A stretch of 64,000 bases of DNA from Plutella xylostella (lineage: Eukaryota > Arthropoda > Insecta > Lepidoptera > Plutellidae): positions 6,768,001 to 6,832,000 of the forward strand of contig NC_064007.1 of NCBI RefSeq assembly GCF_932276165.1, in the 5' to 3' direction. The position numbers and the translations under genes were made by a program. The notes under the pieces were generated by a model. It searched no databases, was not told where the DNA came from, and saw only the letters and a program-made list of their open reading frames with translations. Positions within the stretch are counted from its first letter, which is position 1. The number at the start of each line of letters is the position of its first letter. Positions 24,101-33,376 of the stretch are shown one piece after another.

Positions 24101-27100
24101 AAGGCCACTCAACATTATACACTGAATCATTTTGTTATATATGACGCTGTCCTCTACGTTTCCAACCAAGTTACTGTTACGGTCGTAGTCTTCGTGTCTG
24201 TAAAAAGAAAAAACATAGTTGGTGGTACCTAAGCAAACAAGCATACACTTCGTAAAAAATAAGTTTGTAAACAGTAAACAAACTAACCTCTGAATTAGCT
24301 GCCCTTTGAGACCGCTTATTTTTGCGCCTCTTTTCCTTAATTCAGCTTTCAAAGCGTGCACATTCATCGACAAATAATCCATATTTGCGATAATTTCGCG
24401 AAAAGAGATCACTTTTCAACAGGGAAATGAACGAAAATATAATTTATCACGAAGCCCGCCAAACAATTTATATGAAAAGTTAAATGTCACTTGACCTCAG
24501 TCAACACCAGCGCCCCTAGCGGCAAATTCACACGCGTTACCCCCCATTCCAATTTTTAGAACGGCCATCGTTAGCCATTTTTAGATTAACTTCTAGATTC
24601 CAAGCACAACGGATTAGCCGCAATAGCGACTATAACTATTATAACTAGGATTATTTCCTTTATGGTGGAGGCTTACTTACTGTACGTAATTCTCCGCTCG
24701 CTGGCGTCGTGGACGCGGTCTAAAGGAAGTTGTCCCGGCTTTAAGGCTGTTCCTCCACCACCGCCGTTACCGGGAGGTGATGGCGTCGCCAATTTTGTGA
24801 TATTATTTAACATGGCCATGAAGTGTCCGAGCGCCGTTATCCTTTAGGTCGTTCTCGCTGACGGAGCGTCACGGATGATGACGGCTGTGGTGGACAAACG
24901 GCCTAAGACACCGTGTAGCGCATATATTTACTATAGCTGTTGCCCGCGAGCTTCGCTTCGCCTTAAAATCATTTTGCCGTGGACGACTCCCGAACTACCT
25001 ACCGAATAACATGCCATGGTGGTATTAAATTAGATGAAAGTTGACAAATAAGTACGAAGATACTTGACTAAAAATGATTTTCATGACTTCATTGAGCAAA
25101 GACTTGTATAGCAATGGCAGGATAGTAATTTATAAATGTTTAATTTCAAGCATCTAACTTATGCAGTTTTGGTTTTTTCATACTAGGTACTTATTTTTTT
25201 TCACTTTAACTCCCATTTTTCATAACAAAACCATAACTTTACTAAGGTGTGCAGACATGTTAGATTGAAAACATCTAGGTATCTTGCAATATCCTATTGT
25301 AACTAAGCTTTACGGCTGTTTTAACAGCATGCAAATTTAATCACGCACGTGGGATAGCACGCCATTTTCATATTCATATATTCGTATTCATTTATTCAGT
25401 TCAATACATCGTCATACATATAATCATTATTAATAATAATAAAATAAAGTAAATCACTTAAATTAGGAATGTAACAAACTTTTTTATGATTATGTAGTGC
25501 CTAAATACAAAATATAATGTTTTTATCTTCAAAAATGACGAACTTCATACAAAATACCCCTATTTCATCCACTCACAGGTCGAAGTTTCAAAAACGCTAG
25601 AACAAAATGTTTAATTATTGCTCATCAAGTGCTTAAATATAAAGTTTATTTAAAAAAGGTCTACCCCGGCCGGGAATCGAACCCGGGACCTTCGGCAAAG
25701 CAGTCAGGGTCACTAACCACTACGCCAATCAGCCGTCATATTTTATCTTTTAAAATTAAGTATTCAACTTTTAACCCCTTACAACCTCCGTTTCGCAATA
25801 AAAAGTAGCATATGTTCTTTCTCAGGGTCTAGACCATATGTATACCAAATTTCATTCAAATCCGTTCAGTAGTTTTGGCGTGAAAGAGTAACAGACAGAC
25901 AGACAGACAGACAGACAGTTCCGGATATAACCAACAGATGGCACTAAAAGCGCAATACAGAGAGCTTGTATGGGACCGAGGCCAATTAATATGAAATCCT
26001 ACATCGCGGTATTAAAGTTTTTCAGTGGTCAGAAATAAATACAAAACCTAATTATGTTAAATCTATTCTATAGTAGGAGAGTCAGACAGTGACTTTCGCA
26101 TTTATAATATTAGTTAGGATTAGGATAATATAAAATATCAAATTAGTCAATCCAAAAGAATTGTGTTGCAGGCGTGAACCCTTTGCCACTGCAGTATCAA
26201 GTCATACAGTGAATGATCTAGGTACACCATAACTATAAAATCTTTCCAGAAAAATCAATGACACTACAGCTGCTACTGGCACTGCCATCTTGAGGGCATC
26301 TAAAGTTGTCATTCGCGTCGGATCTACCTACAATGACCGCGGAGGCTCAGAGCATGTGACGTCCAAGTTCGTGGTTCACGAGAGCTATACCTTACCTTTT
26401 AACGACGTGGCAGTGTTGGTGCTGTCGGACAGTATAAACAACTACCGGAGCAGCTCGGTGCAGCCAGCCGCCATCCCCCCGGGGGGGTATGTGGTCCCGG
26501 ACAACGCGTCTGTGGTAGCTGTCGGGTGGGGACTGACTGATGTGAGTATCAAACACTTCACCTTGTGGATTTTATCGGCATCTATAGGTAAATAATGACC
26601 TTATATCTTATTTTATAATAAACTGATATAAACCCCATGTTTGGCATGCATGATACCACAATGAGCCCCTGAGTCATTTCTGTCGGCTTCCTGTACCACT
26701 ACTGTAATACTCCGTAGATGAACTGCAGCAAGTCAAGCCCCCTCGGCCTGCGGCACGTGGGGCTGCGCAAGGTGGACCGAGACACCTGCGCCGCGCGTTA
26801 TCCGAGATTTTTCTCATACAACAACATGCTCTGCGCGGGGCTGCTTGGTGTTGGAGGTAAGCTCGTATATATCCGACTCGTCGATAGGCTGGACCGACTT
26901 TATGCAGACAATTGACGACTTTGACGATTATTATCGAATGCGTTTGCGAGTTGTGAGAAAATTAGTGTCCGTCCACACACGTTGGGTATTTTCCAGACTC
27001 GTCAATTCGTCATACATATCTCTTACAATAAGAGTTTGTCCCCTACAGGAGCTGGTACTTGCAAGGGTGACTCAGGTGGTCCCTTGGTGTACAACGGGGC

Positions 27101-27717
27101 GGTGGTGGGAGTGGCCTCGTTTGTTAGGACATGCAACGATTCCTTCTACCCTCATGTGTTCACGCGCGTCGCTAGCTACACCGACTGGATCAACAACACT
27201 GTAAGTAGTATAATGAAATATAGAAATAGAATAGAAACTTGGGCCGGTGCCCCGCTGTACTGCACCCTTGCACCCCACGGCTGAGAATGCCCCATTAAAG
27301 AGTTTCTTACCTTAACATTTCTTTATGGTGAACAAAAAAATATTTTTGTTATCATACCTATACCTACCTAATACGTAAAATTATAAACACGAACGTTTTT
27401 AAGTAGTTACCTAAGTATGGTGAGAAAATTTGATGAAATTAGGTAGGTAAGCAGGAGCTGATACCCTCGATTTACATTATAATTTTAAACTTTCCACTGA
27501 GCGCCCCCAGTAGGCGCGGTGATTTCCGTGATACAGGGTAACTCCTGGCTGGAAGGGTGCATTCATTAATCAATTCCAGGTTAGTCAAAACCAGGTTGTG
27601 GTTGTGGACAAGAACAGTCACAACACCGCCGTGGCTGCTGACGTCACCAGGTTGATGCTACTCGTCTTCGCAACGTCAATTTGGATTATGTATTCCAATG
27701 TCTCATTATTTTTTTAA
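12188..27717 (+). CDS. S1 serine protease gene B (complete)
   Basis: Seven exons: 12188-12224, 16341-16474, 22990-23084, 26250-26541, 26718-26856, 27049-27200 and 27580-27717. They join in frame into 328 residues without a stop. Order: a very short signal peptide (MKLLIMTVLFYYG), a Pro-rich propeptide with one Cys, activation site NR|IIGG, catalytic His in LTAAHC, catalytic Asp in FNDVAVL, Cys-rich exon with YNNMLCAGLLGVG, catalytic Ser in CKGDSGGP, WINNT, then a 45-residue tail with LMLLVFATSIWIMY. The residue equivalent to 189 is Gly, 216 is Val and 226 is His, so the S1 pocket is likely small or blocked (inference). The gene is 15.5 kb against 4.2 kb for gene C because of transposons in introns 1 to 3. 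A SINE sits 15 bp before the acceptor of exon 3 and could affect splicing. Confidence 0.87.
13175..13480 (-). pseudogene. RTE LINE ORF C-terminal fragment
   Basis: The minus strand reads GADTWTLTKETVHLIRVAQ then RAMERV, and after a frameshift VTELKWESAGHLA and WWHRDGRRNFGW, the end of the RTE-clade reading frame. Several stops; dead copy. Confidence 0.6.
13670..14390 (+). pseudogene. Degenerate RTE LINE, endonuclease end onward
   Basis: The plus strand reads LLDVRNKRVADVNSDQHLV, the end of an RTE-type endonuclease with the SDH-like signature changed to SDQ, followed by a linker-like stretch broken by many stops. It is not a functional gene. It lies within the 3.7-kb TIR element. Confidence 0.45.
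14417..14640 (+). repeat. RTE-related SINE/LINE 3' end copy
   Basis: Same family as 785-1165 in the opposite orientation: AGGCCTTCGGGCGGCTTGAA, GGAGACCCGTGCCCCAGCAG, TGGGTCGTGATGATGATT. Confidence 0.6.
16511..16775 (+). mobile_element. tRNA-derived SINE with 7-bp target duplication
   Basis: A Pol III A-box (TGGCGTAGTGG, 16526) and a B-box (GGTTCGATTCC, 16570) form a tRNA-like head, followed by a non-tRNA body and an AT-rich tail. TAGTATG flanks it at 16504-16510 and 16776-16782. It lies just after exon 2 of gene B; gene C has no insert here. Confidence 0.8.
17735..18208 (-). mobile_element. LTR retrotransposon remnant (LTR plus Gag start)
   Basis: Read on the minus strand it opens TGTTCGGGCCC as an LTR would. 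About 270 bp later it has TGGACCTTACGAGCC, similar to the BEL primer-binding site here, and then a short open frame (IPEEYLGTPGIRTKNGGQ, QLYLPRNHLAQL) that stops near 17735. No second LTR is seen. Assignment is tentative. Confidence 0.4.
18470..20665 (-). pseudogene. LINE reverse transcriptase (with C-terminal domain)
   Basis: Frame 20614-19055 encodes a linker and the RT palm and fingers: FRPVSVLPVLSKIFEK, QFGFTKGRSTTDAG, FCDLSKAFDCVDHATL, GVPQGSILGPFLFLVYVNDL and the catalytic FADDTS box. After a frameshift, 19079-18744 continues (GRLSSAAYAVRTIRQLTD, SYGILLWGRAADI), and 18697-18470 gives the conserved end (RFYNKLSNEAINLTEQKFK, KAYYSINDYLNDK). At least two frameshifts; non-functional. Confidence 0.82.
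20756..21052. mobile_element. 297-bp MITE inside the LINE
   Basis: Ends are TGTACGGTGT and its complement ACACCGTACA. A perfect 5-bp direct repeat TTAGT flanks it (20751-20755 and 21053-21057). Removing it with one TTAGT rejoins the endonuclease frame of the host LINE. No coding capacity; superfamily not assigned. Confidence 0.75.
21058..22553 (-). pseudogene. LINE endonuclease domain, split by a repeat
   Basis: The N-terminal part at about 22340-22212 reads RVVHQNIQGLSRKLLMLEL and ICITEHHL, the first catalytic motifs of an APE endonuclease. After the nested repeat the frame resumes at 21504 (SLIFVKKNLKC, LSVYRPPSSDY, VVVGDFNIDLL, TRITPTSATCIDNIY) and stops at the MITE boundary. The segment 22553-22338 upstream may be the end of ORF1. 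Confidence 0.72.
21496..22205. repeat. AACCGACTTC repeat with internal hairpin
   Basis: Interrupts the LINE endonuclease frame. Both TTTGAAGTCGGTT (22198) and TTTGAAGTCGGTTT (21694) occur, a motif common in lepidopteran repeats. About 30-bp inverted arms (CCACTAAAATGTAAG) lie at 21501-21526 and 21662-21690. Non-coding. Confidence 0.5.
22610..22962 (+). mobile_element. tRNA-derived SINE with 12-bp target duplication
   Basis: The head is tRNA-like (GTGTAATGGATACAATGG, then GGTTCAAATCC as B-box) and the tail is (TATG)n. A perfect 12-bp duplication, TAACGTACTTTA, lies at 22598-22609 and 22963-22974. Genes A and C carry the single target copy. Its end is only 15 bp before the splice acceptor of the gene B His exon. 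Different family from the SINE at 16511. Confidence 0.85.
23446..23547 (+). pseudogene. THAP zinc-finger N-terminal fragment
   Basis: 33 codons: MPQCCADPLCSERKGG, then MLPSDKTVLKQWLVK and a stop. This is the start of a THAP domain (paired Cys, basic turn, KQWL), a DNA-binding fold of P-type transposases. The later zinc ligands are missing, either through deletion or an exon I cannot find. Confidence 0.5.
24077..24382 (-). CDS. SAP-domain ORF of a TIR element (two exons)
   Basis: Exon 24382-24288 encodes MDYLSMNVHALKAELRKR and GAKISGLKGQLIQR, a good SAP DNA-binding helix pair. A donor GTTAGT and an acceptor TTTTTACAG|A join it in phase to 24197-24077 (HEDYDRNSNLVGNVED, then 25 residues and a stop). 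An upstream in-frame Met at 24412 is also possible. The predicted product is about 70 residues. Function unknown; probably a transposon-borne DNA-binding protein. Confidence 0.45.
   Translation of the reverse strand: MDYLSMNVHALKAELRKRGAKISGLKGQLIQRLVCLLFTNLFFTKCMLVCLGTTNYVFSFYRHEDYDRNSNLVGNVEDSVIYNKMIQCIMLSGLQKLCIAV
24936..24990 (+). repeat. AGCTTCGCTTCGCC repeat, short fragment
   Basis: Short match (CCCGCGAGCTTCGCTTCGCC) to the repeat at 11689; it breaks off after about 55 bp. Confidence 0.4.
25655..25745 (-). mobile_element. SINE head (tRNA-derived), minus strand
   Basis: Complement of B-box GGTTCGATTCC at 25673-25683 and A-box TGGCGTAGTGG at 25717-25727, the same head as the SINEs at 16511 and 45110. 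The body is missing. Confidence 0.65.
25790..26110 (+). repeat. Interspersed repeat, AGCTTCGCTTCGCC family (3' part)
   Basis: AAAAAGTAGCATATGTTC, CAGGGTCTAGACC, TTCAGTAGTTTTGGCGTG, (CAGA)n at 25899-25918, ATTTATAATATTAGT and a GGATTA tail. Also contains the ACCAACAGATGGCACT segment. Confidence 0.6.
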
Positions 27718-27743
27718 GTAAGTAGCTACCGATGATAGTTTTA

Positions 27744-28216
27744 GGCCAAGATAAATAGTCGTTGCTTAGCACTTGCTCAAACTAATGCTTAGCCAAGTAC
27801 GGCTTCACCTGAACTAAGTCGAGTTGGAATGAGTCTCTAAAATAGACACTACATAGCGTTTGCTCGGCTAAGTCACTGGCTTAGAACCTGTTATGTCAAA
27901 TCTGCGTCAAATGTATATTTATTTAACTGTGGTCATAGTTTCATTCCGTAGTTTTTTAGCAAATTTGGTATAAATGTGGTCTGTGGATAGCCTGAGGGCA
28001 TAGAATAATAATTTCCTGAGAGTGTGGCAGATGTGACAACTTGTGTATGCTAAGCAAGGGCCAAGTCTTGACAAATGTGAACTCGAACTCGGCTAAGTCA
28101 GAGTGCGAACTTACAGGCATAGTCTGTGCTTAAGTAGTGTCTATTTTAGTGAATTCGTGTTCTTAGCATGTGCTTAAGCTAAGACTCCGTCTTAGTTTCG
28201 TCTATTTATCTTGGCC
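27744..28216. mobile_element. PIF/Harbinger-type MITE
   Basis: 473 bp with inverted ends GGCCAAGATAAATAG and a perfect TTA target duplication (27741-27743, 28217-28219), which fits Harbinger. The spacer after gene A has the unfilled site (GTTTTAATGTC at about 11143). Internal GCTTAG/CTAAGC motifs are repeated many times. Confidence 0.82.
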
Positions 28217-28218
28217 TT

Positions 28219-28740
28219 AATGTCTAAATTTAAACACAATAAGTTAACATATTTTTTTATAAATTTATGTTTAAAAAGTGGCTTTTTAGGCAAATACTCA
28301 TGTAAGTTTTAAGTTTATAAGGTTTTTTTTCTTATACATATAGGATGTTTTCGGAGTGGTAGGTATATTGTTACCTGAAAAGGGGTGACTCAGACTCATT
28401 CTGAGAAACTTTTGTTGGGTAGTTTAACTTGATTATGTTGATGACTTTGAAATTTTGTTTTTTATTGAAATTAAATGTATTTTTAACAACTTATGATTTT
28501 TATAAGTATCTTTCCTTTGCCCCCTTTGGTATATTAATACTATGTAGGTACGAATAGAAATCATAAGTAGGTATATGAAAAAGACGTATGTAGAAATATG
28601 CGAAACGTTTTACATATTTGATGTGTCCTAGAGTCCACTTGCAAAGCTAAGGGTCTTAAGGGGACCATAAATAGCTACGTTTACCTTAAATAAAATTTAC
28701 ACAGCGGTGTTGTAAAAAAACGTTGTATTAAGTAACTACT
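28219..28740. other. Gene B to gene C spacer
   Basis: Near-copy of 11143-11690. No gene seen. Its downstream part, 28870-29120, matches 11830-12100. Confidence 0.6.
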
Positions 28741-28865
28741 AGCTGTTCCCGCGAGCTTCGCTTCGCCTTAAAAAGTTATCCCGTGGGAATTCCGGGATAA
28801 AAAGTAGCCTATGTTCTTTCTCAGGGTCTAGACCATAATGTATACTAAATTTCATTGCAGACATT
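28739..28865 (+). repeat. AGCTTCGCTTCGCC repeat, orthologous to 11689 copy
   Basis: Same repeat at the same position in the duplicated spacer, so it was present before the two plus-strand units separated. Confidence 0.6.
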
Positions 28866-29122
28866 GTACAAACCTTAGAATAACAATATACGAACAAGAC
28901 GGTAAAGTAATTTATGTTTACTGGCGTATTCGACGATGTATCTGTGTCAGTTCATTATATACTTATGTACAATACCTAGAAACTTACGTAGCGTAGGACA
29001 TACAATACAGTGTGTTAAAAAGGATAGACAAGACACTAAGAGTTGTAGATTTTGACCTTTACTATAATTATTTACCACTATTTGCTTTGCCGTAGACAAG
29101 TAAAAAAGCTACAATAAATAAT

Positions 29123-29208
29123 ATTGCGATGGCCATGGCTTGGCCATCGCAATTTTTACTGAGATACTTTTGAGACTGGAAATAAAAAGGAAAGTGATGG
29201 TTTTCAGT
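29123..29208 (+). promoter_or_regulatory. Gene C core promoter with palindrome
   Basis: Perfect inverted repeat of ATTGCGATGGCCA with a 5-nt spacer at 29123-29153, AATAAAA at 29181-29187 and initiator TCAGT at 29204-29208. The TATA-like site is 25 nt before the initiator A, and the start codon follows the initiator directly, giving a predicted leader of about 3 nt. Confidence 0.58.
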
Positions 29209-32200
29209 ATGAAGTTACTAATAATGACTGTGCTATTTTACCATGGTAAGCTTTATTATTTACGGTAGACTAAAATTGGATATATCTATTATCTATGTGT
29301 ATGTCGCAGGCATCGGGTTTAATCTCCTGTTTGATTGAACCGCTAGCCCGTTCATTGGATGACGCTGCTTAGTTGTATGACTAGGCCGAACGTTGATTGC
29401 ACAAGCGTCACAAAACGTCCAACTAGTTAGCTGACTTAAAATCAGTCAGGTGGTGAACAAAACAAATATGGCCTCTAACAGCTAACAGCTGACACAAAAA
29501 GCACCTATATTGTTAGTTTTTTGCAAATAAATTAGCTTTAAAGTGCTTTATTTGTGTTAAAATAGTGTGACAACATGGATTTACCTATAATTACGCCGCG
29601 GGCAAAAATTGTGGCGTAACTGGATAATTATAAACAACAATATGAAGGTAAGTTTATTGTTATTGTTTAGATAATTTGTGAGATAAGAGCTTTGTAACAT
29701 AGTCTTTTTGTTGACTCTTGTCTGTTCATGTTCACCCTAACCAGACATTACAAAGTTGCTATACTATATCCCATTCAACGACTCCGCTGAATGACGTTCA
29801 GTCATGACGTCGAACGTTACAATCAACGACTTGACGAGTTGTCCTTTAGTCATATAACTGAATAGCGCCATTCAATGAACGGGCTAGTGGTTCAATCAAA
29901 CAGGAGATTAAACCAGATGCCTGCGACATGTATATGTGGTACTTTATACTAAGCTCCTTCAGTTTTCAAAGGTAAAAGAATGTAACCTTACCAATTTTTT
30001 ATTTATATAGTTAGGAAGGTATATTAAATCAAAGTCTATTTAAAAAGTAAAAGAATTGTTATTTCTTTATTACCGATAGGGTACAATCAACCCCCAGTAA
30101 AAGAGAAATATTTTTTTTAACATTATTAGGCATGTATTAATTACCTAACTTAAGAATGTCAATTTTATCCTTATGCGATCCATAAATTTTATGCGATCAG
30201 GAATTTCTCATAAAAATTATGGACTCCGTGTAGGTAGGTATATAATTATGTTTTCAGGGAGCTGTGGGGACATGGTGACTGTGAGGGAGCCCCCCGCGCC
30301 CCCCGTGCCCCCCGCGCCCCACGCCAACAGGATCGTCGGGGGACGACCCACCACCGTCGAGGCATACCCATACATGGCTTATTTAAGATCATTATGTACG
30401 GTAGGTACTGCTGCTTTACCAGACCCACCGACATAATTATGGAAGCTTCGTTTGGAGCTGTCAACGCGAGCAATGAAAAGGTTAAATTTTCATAATACCG
30501 ATACCAAACAGGGAAGTAATGTTGATGTGACTGTGACCGTAGGTACACAGTTGTACGGGTAGGGTCAGTGCGTCTCAGTATGTTCGAGAAATACTTCTCA
30601 AATGTTCTAAAAATTAAAATAATGAAGGTATTCAATATCCATAATGATAGTTATTTGTTGGTAGTTCTGATGTAAGTTATCAGATCATATCAAAATTATG
30701 TGACATTACTTACTAATGATTTGATTTAGCATAACTAATTAAGTAGCTATACGTCAGTTTTCAGGGTTTTAAACTTCCACGGTATAATAATAAAAAATAA
30801 AAAATATATTATTTATTTAACTCTTCGTTGTACAAATATTACAAAGATTACATAGTACAATTTTATAAGATTTTAATTAAAAAATAATCATTTATAATTT
30901 GTTTGACAGCCAACTTCTACCATGTATTTCTTTTTCGATGGTAAGGCCCCAAAACTTTAGTTAAATTAGGAGGTAAGTTCTAAAAATTAAAATTATGAAG
31001 TTACCTTTCTTTTTGTCAAACCAGGATGCGTTACTTACGGGCCTTTTCGGTGCTGGACACCATTATATTTTTTAATTATTCTTAATGTTCTTTTGTTTGA
31101 TTCACTTTTAATTTAAATTTCGTTTTTTATTTTATTTTTTGTGTACTTATATGGTGCTAGACACCGAATAAAGATTTTTTATATTTTATCTTTATCTTGG
31201 CGTCATAGCTCGGCGTCATGTTAGCGCTCTGACGCGCGCTGGTAATGCTTTCTGTTTGACGTAGCGTTATGTTATTTTGAATTTGCGGTTAGTTATTATA
31301 TAGCCCTCATTGTAACGTACTTTATCGCTGTATTTGCAGATGCGTGGTCAGAGGCTGCTGGGGGGTTACTGTGGGGGCGTGATACTCACACAGCACCACG
31401 TGCTCACCGCTGCACACTGCTTATTTCGGTATTAAATTCCAAAATGTTGTAAGTACTTAGTTACGATTTAGCGGTTGGCCATTCTCTAAATTATCATGAA
31501 CGTCTCACTATATTTCCCTTTCATTAATTTACGAGCTGCCCCCAAGAGCTTCGCTGCGCCTTTAAGGCGCTATTATACGCAGAACTAGCGCAACCATTAG
31601 ATAAAATTCGTATCATCCGTTTGAAGCGCCAATTTTGTGGTATCATTTAACATGGCCATGAAGTGTCCGAGCGCCGTCATCCTTCATGTCGTTCTCGCTG
31701 ACGGAGCGTCACGGATGGTGACGGTTGTGGTGGACAAACAGCCAAACGCACCGTGTAGCGCATATATTTACTATTTTAAATTAAAAATAGTCAATCCAAA
31801 AGAGAACCCGATGTGAATTGTGTTACAGGTGTGAACCCTTTGCCACTGTAGTATCAAGTCATGCGGTGAATGATCTAGGTACTTTACACCATACCATTAA
31901 ATCTTTCCAGAATAATCAATGACACTACCATCTTGAGGGCATCTAAAGTTGTCATTCGCGTCGGATCCACCTACAATGACCGCGGAGGCTCAAAGCATGA
32001 GACGTCCAAGACCTTGGTCCACGAGGATTACAAATATTCGGAGAGTAAAGACAACGACGTTGCAGTGTTGGTGCTGTCGACCAGTGTGAGCAACTACCGG
32101 AGCAGCTCGGTGCAGCCAGCCGTCATCCCCCCGGGGGGGTATGTGGTCCCGGACAACGCGTCTGTGGTAGCTGTCGGGTGGGGACGGACTAATGTGAGTA

Positions 32201-33376
32201 TCTAACACTTCACCTTGCGGATTTTATCGGCAACTATAGGTGAATAATGACCTTATATCCTATTTGATAATAAATGGAAATAAACCCCATGTTTGGTATG
32301 ATACCCCAATGATCCCTTTAGTAATTTCTGTCGGCTTCTTATACCACGACTGTAATACCCCGTAGATGAAATGCATCAAGTCAAGCCCCATCGGCCTGCG
32401 ACTCGTGGGGCTGCGCAAGGTGGACCGAGACACCTGCGCCGCACGTTATCCGAGATTCTCATACAACAACATGCTCTGCGCGGGGCTGCTTGGTGTTGGA
32501 GGTAAGCTCGTTTATCTGACTTATGAAGTCGACAGGCTGGACCGACTTATGGAGACGTTTGACGAGTTCTATTGAGTGCGTTTGAGTTTTGATGAAAAAA
32601 AGACCCGCTTCAAAGTCACAGGATTCATGAATGTTTGTGAGAAAGTTTGTGTCTGTCCACACACGTTGGGTATTTTCCAGACTCGTCAAGTCGTCATTCC
32701 TATCTTGGCTAACAATAAGAGTTTGTCCCATATAGGAGCCGGCACTTGCAAGGGTGACTCCGGTGGTCCCCTGGTGTACAACGGGGTGGTGGTGGGGGTG
32801 ACCTCATTTGCGATGAGATGCGCCGATTCCTTCTACCCTCACGTGTTCACGCGCGTCTCTAGCTACACCAACTGGATCAACAACACTGTGAGAAGTTATA
32901 ATAAAATAAATATATAGAAAGATAAACTGTATTATCACAAAAACTTGAAACATTGTTTAATAAGTGTTAAAACGATAGTTTGGAGATTATTATGCGTTTG
33001 ACAAAACTCTCGTTAAACATCTGTTAAGTACTGTCTTTAGTTTTTGTGGTAAGGTTCACAGACTTGGGTCGCTGCCCCGCTGTACTGCACCCTTGCACCC
33101 CACAGGTGAAAATGACAGCCCCATAAATAGTTTTTTTCCCTTAATACTTATTTATGACATTTTTAATCTTCCACGGTAAGCAAGTAAGTAGGAAGCTGAT
33201 ACCCTCGATTTACATTATAATTTTAAAAATATTTTTTCCAGTTACGACAAAACCAGGTTGAGGTTGTGCACAAGCTCAGTCACAACACCGCCGTGGCTGC
33301 TGACGTCAGCAGTTTGATGCTACTCGCCTTCGTGACCTCAATATGGATAATGTATTCCGAAATCATTTATTTTTGA
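29209..33376 (+). CDS. S1 serine protease gene C (complete)
   Basis: Seven exons: 29209-29245, 30258-30400, 31340-31428, 31911-32193, 32366-32501, 32736-32887 and 33242-33376; all phases agree and the product is 324 aa. Signal peptide MKLLIMTVLFYHG, then a Pro-rich propeptide with Cys15 and activation site NR37|IVGG. Catalytic triad His86 (LTAAHC), Asp139 (KDNDVAVL) and Ser238 (CKGDSGGP). The Cys-rich exon has RDTCAARYP and NNMLCAGLLGVG. Cys15 and Cys187 may tie the propeptide to the enzyme (inference). The residue six before the catalytic Ser (189 equivalent) is Gly, so it is not a trypsin; 216 is Ala and 226 is His. The last exon adds 44 residues after WINNT with LMLLAFVTSIWIMY, a possible membrane or GPI signal. 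Likely secreted or cell-surface. It is the most compact and cleanest copy. Confidence 0.92.
29302..29928. mobile_element. TIR element with 4-bp TGTA duplication in gene C intron 1
   Basis: Ends are inverted repeats of about 55 bp starting TGTCGCAGGCATC. TGTA flanks it at 29298-29301 and 29929-29932; gene B has the unfilled site at about 12305. The middle holds an exon-like piece, ATG at 29575 reading MDLPIITPRAKIVA, then after a stop LDNYKQQYEG|GTAAG. A TGT...ACA end with a 4-bp duplication recalls Ginger or Sola, but this is only a hint. Confidence 0.72.

Larger units (their letters stand above)
23298..24514. mobile_element. 1.2-kb TIR element with THAP and SAP coding pieces
   Basis: Inverted ends share GGCGC then TGTTGACTGAGGTCAAG (left 23298, right end 24514). 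Inside are a plus-strand THAP-like frame (23446-23547) and a minus-strand SAP-domain frame in two exons (24382-24288, 24197-24077). No complete transposase is visible, so it is a deletion derivative or carrier. I found no clear target duplication. Possible relatives are THAP-bearing P or Kolobok elements or SAP-bearing Zisupton-type elements, but neither is shown. Confidence 0.6.

Noticed and set aside
25899..25918. (CAGA)n run as a separate microsatellite
   Set aside because: It is a constant internal part of the AGCTTCGC repeat, also present at 63752-63785.
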